A DNA stretch of 64,000 nucleotides from Chryseobacterium defluvii (GCF_003634775.1 NZ_RBXB01000002.1:310001-374000); one strand, 5' to 3'; positions 36,196-47,828 are shown, counted from the stretch's first letter. The notes: a model not told the origin generated them from the letters alone. A program made the numbers and translations.

Positions 36196-36211
36196 GACTA
36201 ATTCTTTGAAT

Positions 36212-36248
36212 GTTAAATAATGATAGAAATACGTAATGTTTTGCGTAA
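36212..36248 (-). promoter_or_regulatory. Degenerate copy of the RNA-repair palindrome/promoter (rlaP-like 1)
   Basis: Half-sites ATACGTAA (36229-36236) and TTGCGTAA (36241-36248) have a 4-base spacer. A TATTTAAC box lies on the minus strand (36219-36212), 9 bases from the palindrome, the same distance as at the two sites at 40624 and 44043. Confidence 0.5.
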
Positions 36249-36292
36249 GTTAATTTATTAATTAAAAAGTTAATCAACTATAAAAAAATGAT

Positions 36293-36300
36293 TACTTTTG
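36293..36300 (+). promoter_or_regulatory. -7 element of the AAA ATPase gene
   Basis: TACTTTTG matches TANNTTTG. It lies between the two possible starts (36288 and 36309), so the start at 36309 is preferred, with a very short or absent leader. No -33 element is clear. Confidence 0.45.
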
Positions 36301-36308
36301 TAAGTATA

Positions 36309-37334
36309 ATGAGTCAGTTTGATTACATAAAAGATATAGCGAAATATGGTCTTGAAAATGACCAGGAAAAATTATTATCTGTATTAAATGATTTAATTGA
36401 ACATTCTAAAAATACCAAAAAATTAAACTTTGCAATACAACTACAATCAATTCTAAAAGACTCTCTCAAACAACAAAGAAATAATTCATTAACTAAAGTT
36501 GGGTCTGAATCTTATTTTAATAGAATTGAAGATAGAGAAGTCGGAGAGTTAATATTAGAAAAATTAACTTCTAACTATAGGCTTGATAACATAGTTGCTG
36601 ATAATACTGTAATTCATAGCTTACAATATTTTATTGAAGAACATCAAAAAGCAGAGTTACTTAGAAAATTTGATTTACCAATAGCAAATAAATTATTGTT
36701 GCATGGACCTTCTGGTTGCGGTAAAACTTTGGCTTCTTATGTTGTTGCAGGAGAATTAGATAAGATGATGGTTGTTGTGAATTTAGGAGCAATTGTATCA
36801 TCAAAATTAGGAGAGACTAGTAAAAATTTATCTAAGATATTTAGGAAAGCGGCTTCTGAAGATTGTATTATATTTATTGATGAGTTTGATTCTTTGGGTA
36901 AAGTTAGAGATTATTCACAAGATCATGGTGAAATGAAAAGAGTTGTAAATACTATTTTACAATTATTTGATTACCTTCCTCAAAATAGTATTGTTATTGC
37001 TGCTACAAATCAAAAAGAAATGCTTGATGAAGCATTACTCAGAAGATTTGATTTTTCTATTGGATTTAATTTACCAAAGGAAAGAGAAATAAAAGAATTA
37101 GTATTGCTAACTCTTAAAAATGGTAATTTTTCTTTTGATAGTAAGATAAAGGCTAATAAAGTCATTAAAAATTCTATTGGACTATCTTATTATAGTATAC
37201 AAAAGACATTAGTTACAGCTATAAAGAGAAGTCTATTTGCAATAAATAATCCAGAAAATATAATTTCCGCCAAAATTGATACTTCAATATGGCAGAAATT
37301 AATTGATATTGAAAAAGAATCTATTGGAGTTTAA
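36309..37334 (+). CDS. AAA family ATPase, IetA-like partner of the S8 protease
   Basis: 341 residues from ATG 36309. A helical N-terminal part of ~110 residues precedes a single AAA module: Walker A HGPSGCGKTLASY, Walker B CIIFIDEFDS, sensor 1 IVIAATNQ and R-R-F-D as the Arg finger. The gene is visibly more AT-rich than its neighbours. In IetAS systems (Agrobacterium Ti plasmid; also reported as anti-phage) such an ATPase works with a subtilisin-like protease. Here the protease gene is on the opposite strand and the two stop codons share one TTAA. The IetA assignment is inference from architecture. Confidence 0.78.
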   Translation: MSQFDYIKDIAKYGLENDQEKLLSVLNDLIEHSKNTKKLNFAIQLQSILKDSLKQQRNNSLTKVGSESYFNRIEDREVGELILEKLTSNYRLDNIVADNTVIHSLQYFIEEHQKAELLRKFDLPIANKLLLHGPSGCGKTLASYVVAGELDKMMVVVNLGAIVSSKLGETSKNLSKIFRKAASEDCIIFIDEFDSLGKVRDYSQDHGEMKRVVNTILQLFDYLPQNSIVIAATNQKEMLDEALLRRFDFSIGFNLPKEREIKELVLLTLKNGNFSFDSKIKANKVIKNSIGLSYYSIQKTLVTAIKRSLFAINNPENIISAKIDTSIWQKLIDIEKESIGV

Positions 37335-39754
37335 TTTTCTGCATCCAGATCTATATTATTTTCATTTTTAATCTCAATAAATTCATTTATCTCTAGCATT
37401 TCTGAATATAGATTTTCAGTATTTTCATTTGATAATATTTCTGTAATTTTAATAACCATTGAAAAGTTATGTTTTTGTTTTTTTAATGATTTCATATAAT
37501 CTTTTTTTGCTAAACATCTAACTACTATTGAAATCTTATCATCTAATTTACTAAAATCAGCTGGTTGAATTCTGTAAGACATAAATTGACTATTTGAAAA
37601 TTGTCGATTTTCTATTCCAAAATGGTCTTCACTCCATGTTATGTTATTCTTAATTGAGTAATCACTTTGGTTACCAGTTTCAAATATCTTTACATCTTCT
37701 ACATCCTTAATAAGATTAAAGGATATATGTAATGGTAAATAATCTAATTGATTATCTTTTATAGGCATAAAACTATAACATAGTGAAATGTCAAACTGTA
37801 ATTTATTTCCACTTTTATTTAAATACTGAGGAAGAAATATTGGTACTTTGAATATTTCTCCTACCTCAATAAAATTTTCTATAATGAAGGTTATGGTATT
37901 ATTTTCATTAGCTAGTAAGTGTTCTCTTTTTGGAATGCCGAAACCTATTAAACTTTTTAAAAGGAATTCTGGTTTATCTTTAAAATGAGGTAAAGAATTT
38001 TTATTAGGATAGTTTGCCGAATTTATTAATAAAGCTTTGACAGTTTGAGATTTTAAATTAGGGTATTCATTCAGGATTTCGGCTGCATAAGAAGTAATTA
38101 AAGGTGTTGATAAACTTGTGCCAGAAGATCTTCCATAAAATTTATCATTGTTTGCAAATGCAGATTTTAAAATTTCTAAACCAGATTTTTCATTAAATAA
38201 ATCCCCACCAAAGAATACAAAATCTGGTTTATTCAAATGTTTGTTTTTCTGTTTTATTGTTTGGGTATTAATTATTTGAGAATAATCATAATGAAATTTT
38301 CTTGTATAATAAGCAGGATAAATTCCATTTGGAGTAATATCTGAGCTGTCATTTTCTTCGAAATTACCAGCTAATGCTCCTACAGAAATATTATTTAAGG
38401 ACTCAGAGGGAATGCAAATATTAGTGTCTTCACATGCATGAACAATAGTAGTAGCATCCGGTTTATAAAAAAAATCTGGGTATTCGTGATCTGGATGAAA
38501 CTCATCATCTACTAATGATTTTAAACTATCTGAATTAAAATTTCCAACTGAAATAAAGATTAAAACATCTTCTTCATATGCGATTTTATCTAACTCATAT
38601 GCAAAAGAACTAAATGGTTCATTATATTTTTTTGCATTGGGAATTACTAACGATAAATTAAAAATTTTAATTCCATATTCTTTTTTGGCAAATTTAATGT
38701 CTTCTAATAGTTTTGGAATATCAAGCGGATCATTGCTTTGTTGTAAAGCTTTTATTACAAAGATTTTAGCTTTTGCATTATATGTATTTTTAATAATATT
38801 ATAAAACTCATCCCCTAAGACAATTAATCCTGCAACCATAGTTCCATGGCCAACCTCATCCCAAAAAGAACCCTTACCAGTATGGTCAATATTTTCATTT
38901 AAAATAACTGGTCGTAACGGTAAAATTCTTTCTACTCCGGTATCAATAACTCCTACAGTTGTTACATTATCCCGCAATTCTATTTCAAAATCATAATCTC
39001 TTATTGGACCATTATAACCCGGTTTGAACTTTTGAGTTCTCGAGCTAGTTATTGCTCTAACTATATCAAAATTGTCAGCAATAAATTGAATTTGATCTTT
39101 TTTAATCTCATAAATTTCTAAAATACTTTCGTGCATTTCAGAATATGAATAACTGAAGTGATGCTCTCTTAGATAGGTAAAAAGTCGTTCTTTTTGAACA
39201 TTATAAATCTCATCAATACTTTCAATGAAATTAAGTAAAATCCCTTTTCTACTATAAGTTAAAATTCGTGCTGTACTATCAATGAATTCAAATTTATAAA
39301 TTAAAGCTAAAAGATTGTACTGTTTATTATTGTATGAAGTTCCATGAGGACTTCCAATAATAATTTTTAAATGGTTTTTAAAATTTTCAAATAAACTAAG
39401 GTCATATATTTCAAAAATTACAGTTTTGTTAAACTCTCTGTATTCGATAGGAACTAAGCCGTACTTTGTTAAAAATTTTTGTTTTAAATCCGAATTGAAA
39501 ATATTATAAAAATTAATTTTAATTAAGTCTATATTTTTGTCAAATTCTATACTTCTTTGACTATTTCTTAATTTTTGCTTAGCATAAAATGAAATATTAA
39601 ATTTTCTCAGTCTTTCTTTTTGAAATTGTTGAATTACTTTTGGCTCATTTTGTTCTGTTATCTCATCAATTTTTTTACCACCTCCAACATTTCTTTGTCT
39701 GTTAAACTTTGGGTGGGTTGATTTGTCATTGTTTAAAAAAATATGTCTATTCAT
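37331..39754 (-). CDS. Subtilisin-like S8 family serine protease, IetS-like
   Basis: 807 residues, no signal peptide. The N-terminal ~250 residues are charged and of unknown fold. The S8 domain has the complete triad: Asp in T-V-G-V-I-D-T-G-V-E, His in G-H-G-T-M-V-A-G and Ser in G-T-S-L-S-T-P-L, plus the oxyanion Asn in I-S-V-G-N-F-N. A ~200-residue C-terminal beta-like region follows. It is very AT-rich and ends tail to tail with the AAA gene. A cytoplasmic protease partnered by an AAA ATPase fits the IetAS toxin or defence pair; the target is unknown. Confidence 0.82.
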   Translation of the reverse strand: MNRHIFLNNDKSTHPKFNRQRNVGGGKKIDEITEQNEPKVIQQFQKERLRKFNISFYAKQKLRNSQRSIEFDKNIDLIKINFYNIFNSDLKQKFLTKYGLVPIEYREFNKTVIFEIYDLSLFENFKNHLKIIIGSPHGTSYNNKQYNLLALIYKFEFIDSTARILTYSRKGILLNFIESIDEIYNVQKERLFTYLREHHFSYSYSEMHESILEIYEIKKDQIQFIADNFDIVRAITSSRTQKFKPGYNGPIRDYDFEIELRDNVTTVGVIDTGVERILPLRPVILNENIDHTGKGSFWDEVGHGTMVAGLIVLGDEFYNIIKNTYNAKAKIFVIKALQQSNDPLDIPKLLEDIKFAKKEYGIKIFNLSLVIPNAKKYNEPFSSFAYELDKIAYEEDVLIFISVGNFNSDSLKSLVDDEFHPDHEYPDFFYKPDATTIVHACEDTNICIPSESLNNISVGALAGNFEENDSSDITPNGIYPAYYTRKFHYDYSQIINTQTIKQKNKHLNKPDFVFFGGDLFNEKSGLEILKSAFANNDKFYGRSSGTSLSTPLITSYAAEILNEYPNLKSQTVKALLINSANYPNKNSLPHFKDKPEFLLKSLIGFGIPKREHLLANENNTITFIIENFIEVGEIFKVPIFLPQYLNKSGNKLQFDISLCYSFMPIKDNQLDYLPLHISFNLIKDVEDVKIFETGNQSDYSIKNNITWSEDHFGIENRQFSNSQFMSYRIQPADFSKLDDKISIVVRCLAKKDYMKSLKKQKHNFSMVIKITEILSNENTENLYSEMLEINEFIEIKNENNIDLDAEN

Positions 39755-39828
39755 GGTGTTTGTTGTGTATCAAAAATTAATAATTTTTATTGAAGTTTTT
39801 AAAATTAAATATATTGATAAAAACAAAA

Positions 39829-39856
39829 AAAAGATTACGGCTTCCCGTAACCTTTT
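39829..39856 (-). terminator. Rho-independent terminator after rlaP-like 2
   Basis: Minus strand: AAAAGGTTACGG-GAAG-CCGTAATCTTTT, a 12-bp stem with one mismatch, running into T. It lies 3 bases beyond the nucleotidyltransferase stop and insulates it from the protease gene. Confidence 0.8.
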
Positions 39857-39859
39857 AAT

Positions 39860-40612
<753 letters not shown>

Positions 40613-40623
40613 TTATTTGTAGT

Positions 40624-40662
40624 GCAAAGTAAAAAAATAACTGCGCAATATTTTTGCGCAGT
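40624..40662 (-). promoter_or_regulatory. Palindromic operator and promoter box of rlaP-like 2
   Basis: Perfect inverted repeat CTGCGCAA-TATTT-TTGCGCAG (40641-40661), extended by one further pair to 40640-40662. It lies 9 bases from a minus-strand box TACTTTGC (40631-40624), a near match to the -7 element. The same layout occurs before rtcB. Confidence 0.7.
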
Positions 40663-40693
40663 GAGTGTTATTTCAAATAATAAAAATTTATAT

Positions 40694-42448
40694 TTAGGCT
40701 CTAAAAACCTTAATGAAATGATCTTTTTCCAAAGTTTCTAATGAAAAGTCGAAATCTGATTCTTCTCTGTTTGAAGTGATTATTGCTCCTAATTCTTTTA
40801 TAATGCGATTAAAAGTAAGAGGCTCATACCATTGTTGGTATAGTGCTTTTGTAGCCATTACAGAAACTTCGGAGCTCCCTGAAACATGAGAATGTCCCGC
40901 TCCAAAATTCAGTAATGTAAAGCATTGCTTCCCATCCTTTGGCAAAAGAATGCCTAAAATCATTTGTTTTTGAACCGCATTACATCTGGTTTCGGCAAAG
41001 AGATTATTGGGATTCATCATATAATCATAAGAAATATTATCCCCTTTTCCTATGATGATTTTATAACCGCTATTGTTGTCACCATAATAGATGTTATTCA
41101 TAATTAGTGTAGGAGTATTCAATCCTTTATTGGCATAAAGATATTCAACCGCACCATTAGGGGCAGAAGTCATATCTCCTGAATACATCAAATGTCCGTT
41201 ATTCTGATTATAAGTTGCGTTCCAGCCTGTTTTTCCAGAAATATTAAGTCCTGAAAGGTCAAGATCAAAAGCTCCCCAGGAATCTTCCCAATAAACTCCC
41301 ACAGCTAACCTTTCTCCATAAAATTTGGTTCCTGTCGGAATATTTCCAACAAACATTTTTTCAGAAGTTGGCAAAGCAAATTCTATGTTTTCAGGCAAAT
41401 AAATTCTTTTGTCAGAAAGATCATATTTAAGTTTTAGATAGTCCAAAATAAATTTATAGTTCAACTGATTAACATAGGTTTCTTTACCTTTCTTAACCCA
41501 CGATTTCCCGTTTCTGATCCTGTAGACAAAAGTATCCTGTCCGTATATTCTTGAATGACAAGCTGATAATGCTTTAAACAAAGCAAAAGGAGTGGCATTT
41601 TCCAACCAATGTAAATCACCATATTCTAGCAAAGTATTGGTAGCGTTATTCAATGGATTTGCTATTAAAGGTTTATGATAGATTTTTGAGAGCTTTGAAA
41701 TTTTATTGATTGTTTTTGGAGCTTTGTTTTTATAAGCCAGAAATAAAGGTTTAAACCTGTTAAAGATTTCAGCCAGTTTTTCCAATCCGAAACTTTCAAA
41801 CAGATACGTTGGATTATATTTACTCTCTTTAATCAGATCAATTAATTCATCATTTTTGATTAAAAGTGTTGTAAGAGTAGTTTTATAAATGACGTAACGG
41901 AAAAACTCAACCGGATTTTCAGGATAAATGTTGTACAAATCGGCAATTTTTACGATCGCTTCTTTATTTCTTACGTTTTCTTTTCCGGTAAAATCATATT
42001 CAAGCTCATGATGCAGAATATAGAGCAAATCATCAATCTTTTCTTCTTTCAAAGCAATTCCCGATTTCAGCAGTGAAAGGCATTTTTCCTGCATTTCTTC
42101 TTTGGTATAGGCTTTCACTACCTTAAAGGTTAATTTCAGATCAGGAACATTTAATATTTCGTTGGGAATATAAATTTCATTCTGAAACCGAGTTCCGTAG
42201 GTAGTTATGTAATGCTTGATTTGCTCAACCCATAAATCAAATCTTGAACTGTCTTTTATTTTTTGCCAGGATTTATGAAAGGATTTATTTAAATCATTTC
42301 CTTTTAATTTTTCCTTTGCATAGTAACTGATAATTTCTTTTTTTGACCAAAGAGCACCTGGTTCAATGATAAAACCATCTTCTGAAATGAATGGCTTTTC
42401 ATTAGATTCTCTTGCTAATATAGCATTAAATAATTGTAATGTTTTCAT
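40694..42448 (-). CDS. Large protein with C-terminal TerD-like region, in RtcB cluster
   Basis: 584 residues, cytoplasmic. The first ~330 are mostly helical and not recognised (W-S-K-K-E-I-I-S-Y-Y-A-K-E-K-L near the start; H-S-R-I-Y-G-Q-D-T-F-V later). Residues ~375-500 resemble TerD, with L-A-V-G-V-Y-W near the start, F-D-L-D-L-S-G-L, then Y-S-G-D-M-T-S-A-P-N-G-A-V-E. TerD domains bind calcium and occur in stress and phage-response systems. The gene lies 190 bases after rtcB, separated by three hairpin repeats, and is likely cotranscribed with it. The TerD relation is from motif resemblance and needs a profile test. Confidence 0.7.
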   Translation of the reverse strand: MKTLQLFNAILARESNEKPFISEDGFIIEPGALWSKKEIISYYAKEKLKGNDLNKSFHKSWQKIKDSSRFDLWVEQIKHYITTYGTRFQNEIYIPNEILNVPDLKLTFKVVKAYTKEEMQEKCLSLLKSGIALKEEKIDDLLYILHHELEYDFTGKENVRNKEAIVKIADLYNIYPENPVEFFRYVIYKTTLTTLLIKNDELIDLIKESKYNPTYLFESFGLEKLAEIFNRFKPLFLAYKNKAPKTINKISKLSKIYHKPLIANPLNNATNTLLEYGDLHWLENATPFALFKALSACHSRIYGQDTFVYRIRNGKSWVKKGKETYVNQLNYKFILDYLKLKYDLSDKRIYLPENIEFALPTSEKMFVGNIPTGTKFYGERLAVGVYWEDSWGAFDLDLSGLNISGKTGWNATYNQNNGHLMYSGDMTSAPNGAVEYLYANKGLNTPTLIMNNIYYGDNNSGYKIIIGKGDNISYDYMMNPNNLFAETRCNAVQKQMILGILLPKDGKQCFTLLNFGAGHSHVSGSSEVSVMATKALYQQWYEPLTFNRIIKELGAIITSNREESDFDFSLETLEKDHFIKVFRA

Positions 42449-42470
42449 TGTGTTTCATGTAAAAAATAAG

Positions 42471-42638
42471 TGAGGAGTAATTCTGTAATGAAGCATATAG
42501 GAACTCCTTTTACCTATATTTTTATAAAAAAGACGGGGAGTAATTCTCCAAAGTTTATAGGAACTCCCTTTGTCTTATTCTTTGAAAAGGCGGAAAGTAA
42601 AATGGGAAATATAGGAACTTTCTTTGCCTTCATTTTGT

Positions 42639-42640
<2 letters not shown>
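42471..42640 (-). repeat. Three tandem hairpin repeats in the rtcB 3' region
   Basis: Three imperfect units of 57-63 bases share TATAGGAACT followed by a T/C-rich stretch. Each unit can form a 6-bp stem: AGGAGT/ACTCCT (42473-42508), GGGAGT/ACTCCC (42536-42568) and GAAAGT/ACTTTC (42593-42622). Between units the stem bases change on both sides so that pairing is kept. Loops are 24, 21 and 18 bases, each ending ATAGGA. The array starts just after the rtcB stop and ends ~20 bases before the next gene. A structured RNA is the likeliest reading. Confidence 0.65.
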
Positions 42641-44418
<1,778 letters not shown>

Positions 44419-44488
44419 TCACTTAATTTTTATGCTTGTATGTTTTAAGATTGATAACATTCAAAAAAATCATTCATAGAAACCAAAT

Positions 44489-44520
44489 CTAATCAAGGGA
44501 GATTACACTCCCCTGATCAG
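44489..44520. other. Imperfect hairpin downstream of the surface-protein genes
   Basis: Arms CTAATCAAGGGAG and CTCCCCTGATCAG pair at 11 of 13 positions with loop ATTACA. On the plus strand it leads to AAAAAAA rather than T, and on the minus strand the T run is ~30 bases away, so terminator use is uncertain. Confidence 0.4.
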
Positions 44521-44552
44521 ATAAAAAAACATGAATGTATTGAGTGTTGTCA

Positions 44553-45092
44553 TTATTTCCAGAAAGTCCAGACATTTCCATTGAAAACGGCCAGCTGTTT
44601 TGCTGTTGTATCATAAACTATCAAACCTGGAGCAGGATTGATAATAGTAAGATGTGGACTTGCTACTTTTGGTAGTATCATGGCTTTATTGGTATCTTTT
44701 AAAACCAAAATACCTGAACTTGATGAAGGAACTCCTGATCCTATTTCCACTTTTGCTCCGGTATTCTCGGTAAGAGAACTTTGGAGGGTAACACCATCAA
44801 TGTTGGTGATCGGGTCAATTGTAGTGCCTGTAACATCAATTGATAGGTCTTTCCAACCTGTTGAAGACAACAGTTTCACTTTATGATCTGAAATGTCATA
44901 TATCAAGGTTCCATTTTCTGCACCGGAAATAGAAGCCGCTGAATTAACCCACGGAAGAACCATCCCTTTATTAGCGCTTCCAAACTCTAACGAAACAGAG
45001 CCTGAGGAAACAGAATCCTTCCCTATTGCTACCTGAGAATAGGCTGTAATTGAAAAAGCAGAAACGATACTAAATATTATTTTTCTTTTCAT
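44553..45092 (-). CDS. Secreted surface protein with two short beta modules
   Basis: 179 residues with signal peptide (MKRKIIFSIVSAFSITAYSQ). Two copies of a short module are visible: K-G-M-V-L-P-W-V followed by G-T-L-I-Y-D-I-S-D-H-K-V-K-L-L-S-S-T-G-W, and K-A-M-I-L-P-K-V followed by G-L-I-V-Y-D-T-T-A-K-Q-L-A-V-F-N-G-N-V-W. The same module ends the protein at 45110. No type IX C-terminal sorting domain is apparent. It is likely the last gene of a three-gene unit. Function unknown. Confidence 0.75.
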   Translation of the reverse strand: MKRKIIFSIVSAFSITAYSQVAIGKDSVSSGSVSLEFGSANKGMVLPWVNSAASISGAENGTLIYDISDHKVKLLSSTGWKDLSIDVTGTTIDPITNIDGVTLQSSLTENTGAKVEIGSGVPSSSSGILVLKDTNKAMILPKVASPHLTIINPAPGLIVYDTTAKQLAVFNGNVWTFWK

Positions 45093-45109
45093 TGTATTAA
45101 ATTTGTGAA

Positions 45110-45931
45110 TTAATTATCCGGGCATGTTTGTTGGCTTAAGCAAGTCCATCCTGACGATGTACCATTGGTATTAATCTGCAAACAATTTAAATCCGTATTA
45201 TATACCATCATCCCTTCAATAAGATCTGTGGCTGGAATTGCTGCGACCTGAGCAGATGTTAATCTGTTTGGAACAAACCCTTTAGTTTTGGCTTCAAGAG
45301 CAATCCAAGCTCCTTTTCTTACGTTTGGCCAGCTGCCATCATTTGCACTCGCTCTATTCAAAGCAGTAATCCCAACGGTAGCCCCTTGAAGAGTTCCGGC
45401 TGTTACGGCAGGTTTATAACATACGCAAGAGCTTGTAACCACAATCACAGGTGAGGATACCGGACTGTAACAATTATTGGTGGTATCATGAAAGACCGCC
45501 CAATAGGTCCCAGAACTTACTGCATTCGGAGCTGCTACAATAGTTGCCACTGATGGAGTGCTGCTTGTATGCCACTCCAAAACAGTTCCCGCAGGAGCTG
45601 TGGAGGAAGTTTGTTGGGTTAAATCTACCGTCATTACGGGGCAGTTATTGGTAACAACTTTTACTCTTGTGCTTGGGCTATAACAATTATTGGCAGCATC
45701 ATAAAATACCCCGTAATATACTCCCGGTACTGTAGCGGCAGATGCGTTTGCCGTAGTCAATGCATTATTTGTTGAAACGGGAAGACCGTTATGCCACTCA
45801 AATGTTGTACCTGCCGGCGGAGTCCCTGTATAATGGGAATTTAAATTGACTGTGACCTGTGACCAAACATTGCTGCACAACATTATTAAAATGGTGATCA
45901 GCATTTTCTGATTAAAAAACTTGTTCATCAT
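45110..45931 (-). CDS. Secreted modular surface protein
   Basis: 273 residues. A signal peptide (LITILIMLCSNVWSQ) is followed by two ~75-residue beta modules with the pattern V-x-L-x-S-x-x-x-G-x-x-P-A-G-T, E-W-H and Y-x-x-F-x-D-x-x-N-N-C-Y-S-P. Then comes a C-terminal part K-G-A-W-I-A-L-E-A-K-T-K-G-F-V-P-N-R-L-T with EGMMVYNTDLNCLQINTNG. The beta modules match those in the 45946 protein. Gaps of 14 and 17 bases join it to its neighbours. Function unknown; surface display is likely. Confidence 0.75.
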   Translation of the reverse strand: MMNKFFNQKMLITILIMLCSNVWSQVTVNLNSHYTGTPPAGTTFEWHNGLPVSTNNALTTANASAATVPGVYYGVFYDAANNCYSPSTRVKVVTNNCPVMTVDLTQQTSSTAPAGTVLEWHTSSTPSVATIVAAPNAVSSGTYWAVFHDTTNNCYSPVSSPVIVVTSSCVCYKPAVTAGTLQGATVGITALNRASANDGSWPNVRKGAWIALEAKTKGFVPNRLTSAQVAAIPATDLIEGMMVYNTDLNCLQINTNGTSSGWTCLSQQTCPDN

Positions 45932-45945
45932 TTTCTTTCAGTTTT

Positions 45946-47379
45946 TTAATTGATTACAGGAGCTGCAGTACCCGCTAAACAACAAGTGGTTTTTGTAAAC
46001 GTAACAGCAACGGATGCCGGACTAAAACAAGATGCGCTAGTATCATGCACAAAAGTATAATAAGTTCCTGCAGTAGCTACTGCTGTAGGATTTGCCACAG
46101 GTGTGCCTGTATGAGTGTTATTGGTATACCATTCTAATGTTACTCCAGCTGGCAAAGAGCCGGAATATAAACTATTTAAATTAACCGTTTCCGTTGGGCA
46201 GGTATTAGTAATGGTGTTGGAAGATAAAGAAGGAGCTGTTGAACAGCAGCCTCCGCTGGTTACGGTAAGTGTGGTACTTGGAGAAGTACATCCAGCATTA
46301 TTGGCATCTGAATAAAACACATTATAAGTACCCGGAGTTGAAACAGCCGTAGGATCTGCCACCTGGTTTCCAGACGGATCATAAAAAACAAGCGTTACTC
46401 CGGCAGGTAAAGAAGCTTCAGGTGTACCTGTATATTGGCTTTTTAGATTTACTGGGGATCCACATGTCATTGTATAGCTCGTAGAGCTAAAAGTAGGGGC
46501 TGACGTAGGGGCGTTGCATTTGAATATAATATCATTTGTGGTAGAAAAAGTACCTGCAGAACTGCCATAATTAATAGAAATACCGATACCATTGTCAGTA
46601 GTTGGATTTGTATCTATTGTATTACTAAAGATATATTGATTAAATTGTAAGTTAAAATTAATCTCATTAAAAACTGCTGAATAATATCCATTCCAAGCTT
46701 TCCCGCTTTTATACTTAAATGCTTCATAAACCACTTCTCCACTAACTGTTTTTTGAATTCCCATAGTTAGATTTGAGCCTGTACCAGAAACAAAACCTGG
46801 CCCATAATCTCCACCTGCCAGATAGGTATCCCATGCTTGAGACAATTTCACTGATTCACTATTACCAGGAGGGATAGTAACATCATATTTCACGGTTATA
46901 AAAGAATTGGGATAGGTATATGAATATGTTACTATTAAACCATAGATTAGCGAATTTTTAGTAATGGAGAAGGTGATAGAATGTTCAGTAGTATTTCCCA
47001 TGGTATTACAAGTACTGCCTGTTGGAACAAGTATATGGCTGCTAGGAACACCTATTTGATTAAGTATCGAGCCCGTTGAGTATGTATCTTGTCCAATTAC
47101 AAGAGCAATCCCATTTACACCAGGAGTATTATTTGGAGAGCCTCCTTGAAGTGGATTAGGCGAATACATCTGATATTGATTGTTCGCCATTACCTGCAAG
47201 TTTCCAGCTCCTGAAATCTCTGTGCGTAATCCATTAGTAGTATTAGTTCCCCCGGTTGGGTTCATAATGGTCACATCATTAAAATCTGTGGGGGTACAGA
47301 TCATTTGTGCATTAACCTGCATGCTAAGACAGGTTAAAAAAAACAAGATTTGTAATAAATTTTTTCTCATAATATTCAT
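45946..47379 (-). CDS. Secreted modular surface protein, possibly shortened
   Basis: 477 residues (an ATG at 47370 gives 474). A signal peptide ends C-L-S-M-Q-V-N-A-Q. The first ~290 residues form a beta-rich domain of unknown family. Two Ig-like modules follow (P-A-G-V-T-L-V-F-Y-D, P-A-G-V-T-L-E-W-Y-T), each closed by a Cys-Cys pair. The chain stops at C-C-L-A-G-T-A-A-P-V-I-N, exactly where another module would begin, and the next gene opens with a signal peptide and the same module type. This looks like a split or shortened array. Confidence 0.75.
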   Translation of the reverse strand: MNIMRKNLLQILFFLTCLSMQVNAQMICTPTDFNDVTIMNPTGGTNTTNGLRTEISGAGNLQVMANNQYQMYSPNPLQGGSPNNTPGVNGIALVIGQDTYSTGSILNQIGVPSSHILVPTGSTCNTMGNTTEHSITFSITKNSLIYGLIVTYSYTYPNSFITVKYDVTIPPGNSESVKLSQAWDTYLAGGDYGPGFVSGTGSNLTMGIQKTVSGEVVYEAFKYKSGKAWNGYYSAVFNEINFNLQFNQYIFSNTIDTNPTTDNGIGISINYGSSAGTFSTTNDIIFKCNAPTSAPTFSSTSYTMTCGSPVNLKSQYTGTPEASLPAGVTLVFYDPSGNQVADPTAVSTPGTYNVFYSDANNAGCTSPSTTLTVTSGGCCSTAPSLSSNTITNTCPTETVNLNSLYSGSLPAGVTLEWYTNNTHTGTPVANPTAVATAGTYYTFVHDTSASCFSPASVAVTFTKTTCCLAGTAAPVIN

Positions 47380-47468
47380 TTTAAATTAAACGTTAATAAT
47401 TGTAGTGCTTTATAGAGTATCATCTTTGGCTTATTTACAGGAATCCTGCATTTCCAGAGATAGATTCA

Positions 47469-47783
47469 TCATTTGACTAAAAATATTTTTCTCCATTTTG
47501 ATATTGTATTTCTGCTCATTTTAAATTTTAAAGCTAATTGGCTGTTGTTGAGGTTATTTCTTTTCTGATAATCCAGTATGTAGAATATTGTCTGCTTATT
47601 ATAAGAGCGGAATTTTGGATTTGAATCACTTTGCTCTGATGTTTCGAAAATGAGATTGTTAAGGCTAATAATATCTAATGCCGTTAATTTCTCTTTTTCA
47701 AAGAAACGCCTACAGACATCTGCCTTCTCTGGTTTTTTATATTCTATGATATCAGTATAAATTTTTTTATAATCAGGGTTCAT
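47469..47783 (-). CDS. Small helix-turn-helix protein (transposase-like HTH)
   Basis: 104 residues. The C-terminal HTH (NNSQLALKFKMSRNTISKWR) resembles the DNA-binding part of IS-type transposases, but no catalytic domain or inverted repeats are present. A short conserved non-coding element containing TAGATATATCTA lies 46 bases before its start and again upstream of the LysE gene. Its role is probably regulatory. No specific family is recognised. Confidence 0.7.
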   Translation of the reverse strand: MNPDYKKIYTDIIEYKKPEKADVCRRFFEKEKLTALDIISLNNLIFETSEQSDSNPKFRSYNKQTIFYILDYQKRNNLNNSQLALKFKMSRNTISKWRKIFLVK

Positions 47784-47828
47784 TGGATCATTAAAAAGTT
47801 GAATTAAAAGTGAGAAAGGAAATATGTG

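Noticed and set aside
36288..36308. Start of the AAA ATPase at the first ATG (36288)
   Set aside because: The -7 element at 36293-36300 lies after this ATG; the ATG at 36309 fits the promoter better.
44489..44520. Terminator for the surface-protein genes
   Set aside because: The stem is good, but no T run follows on the relevant strand; listed only as a hairpin.
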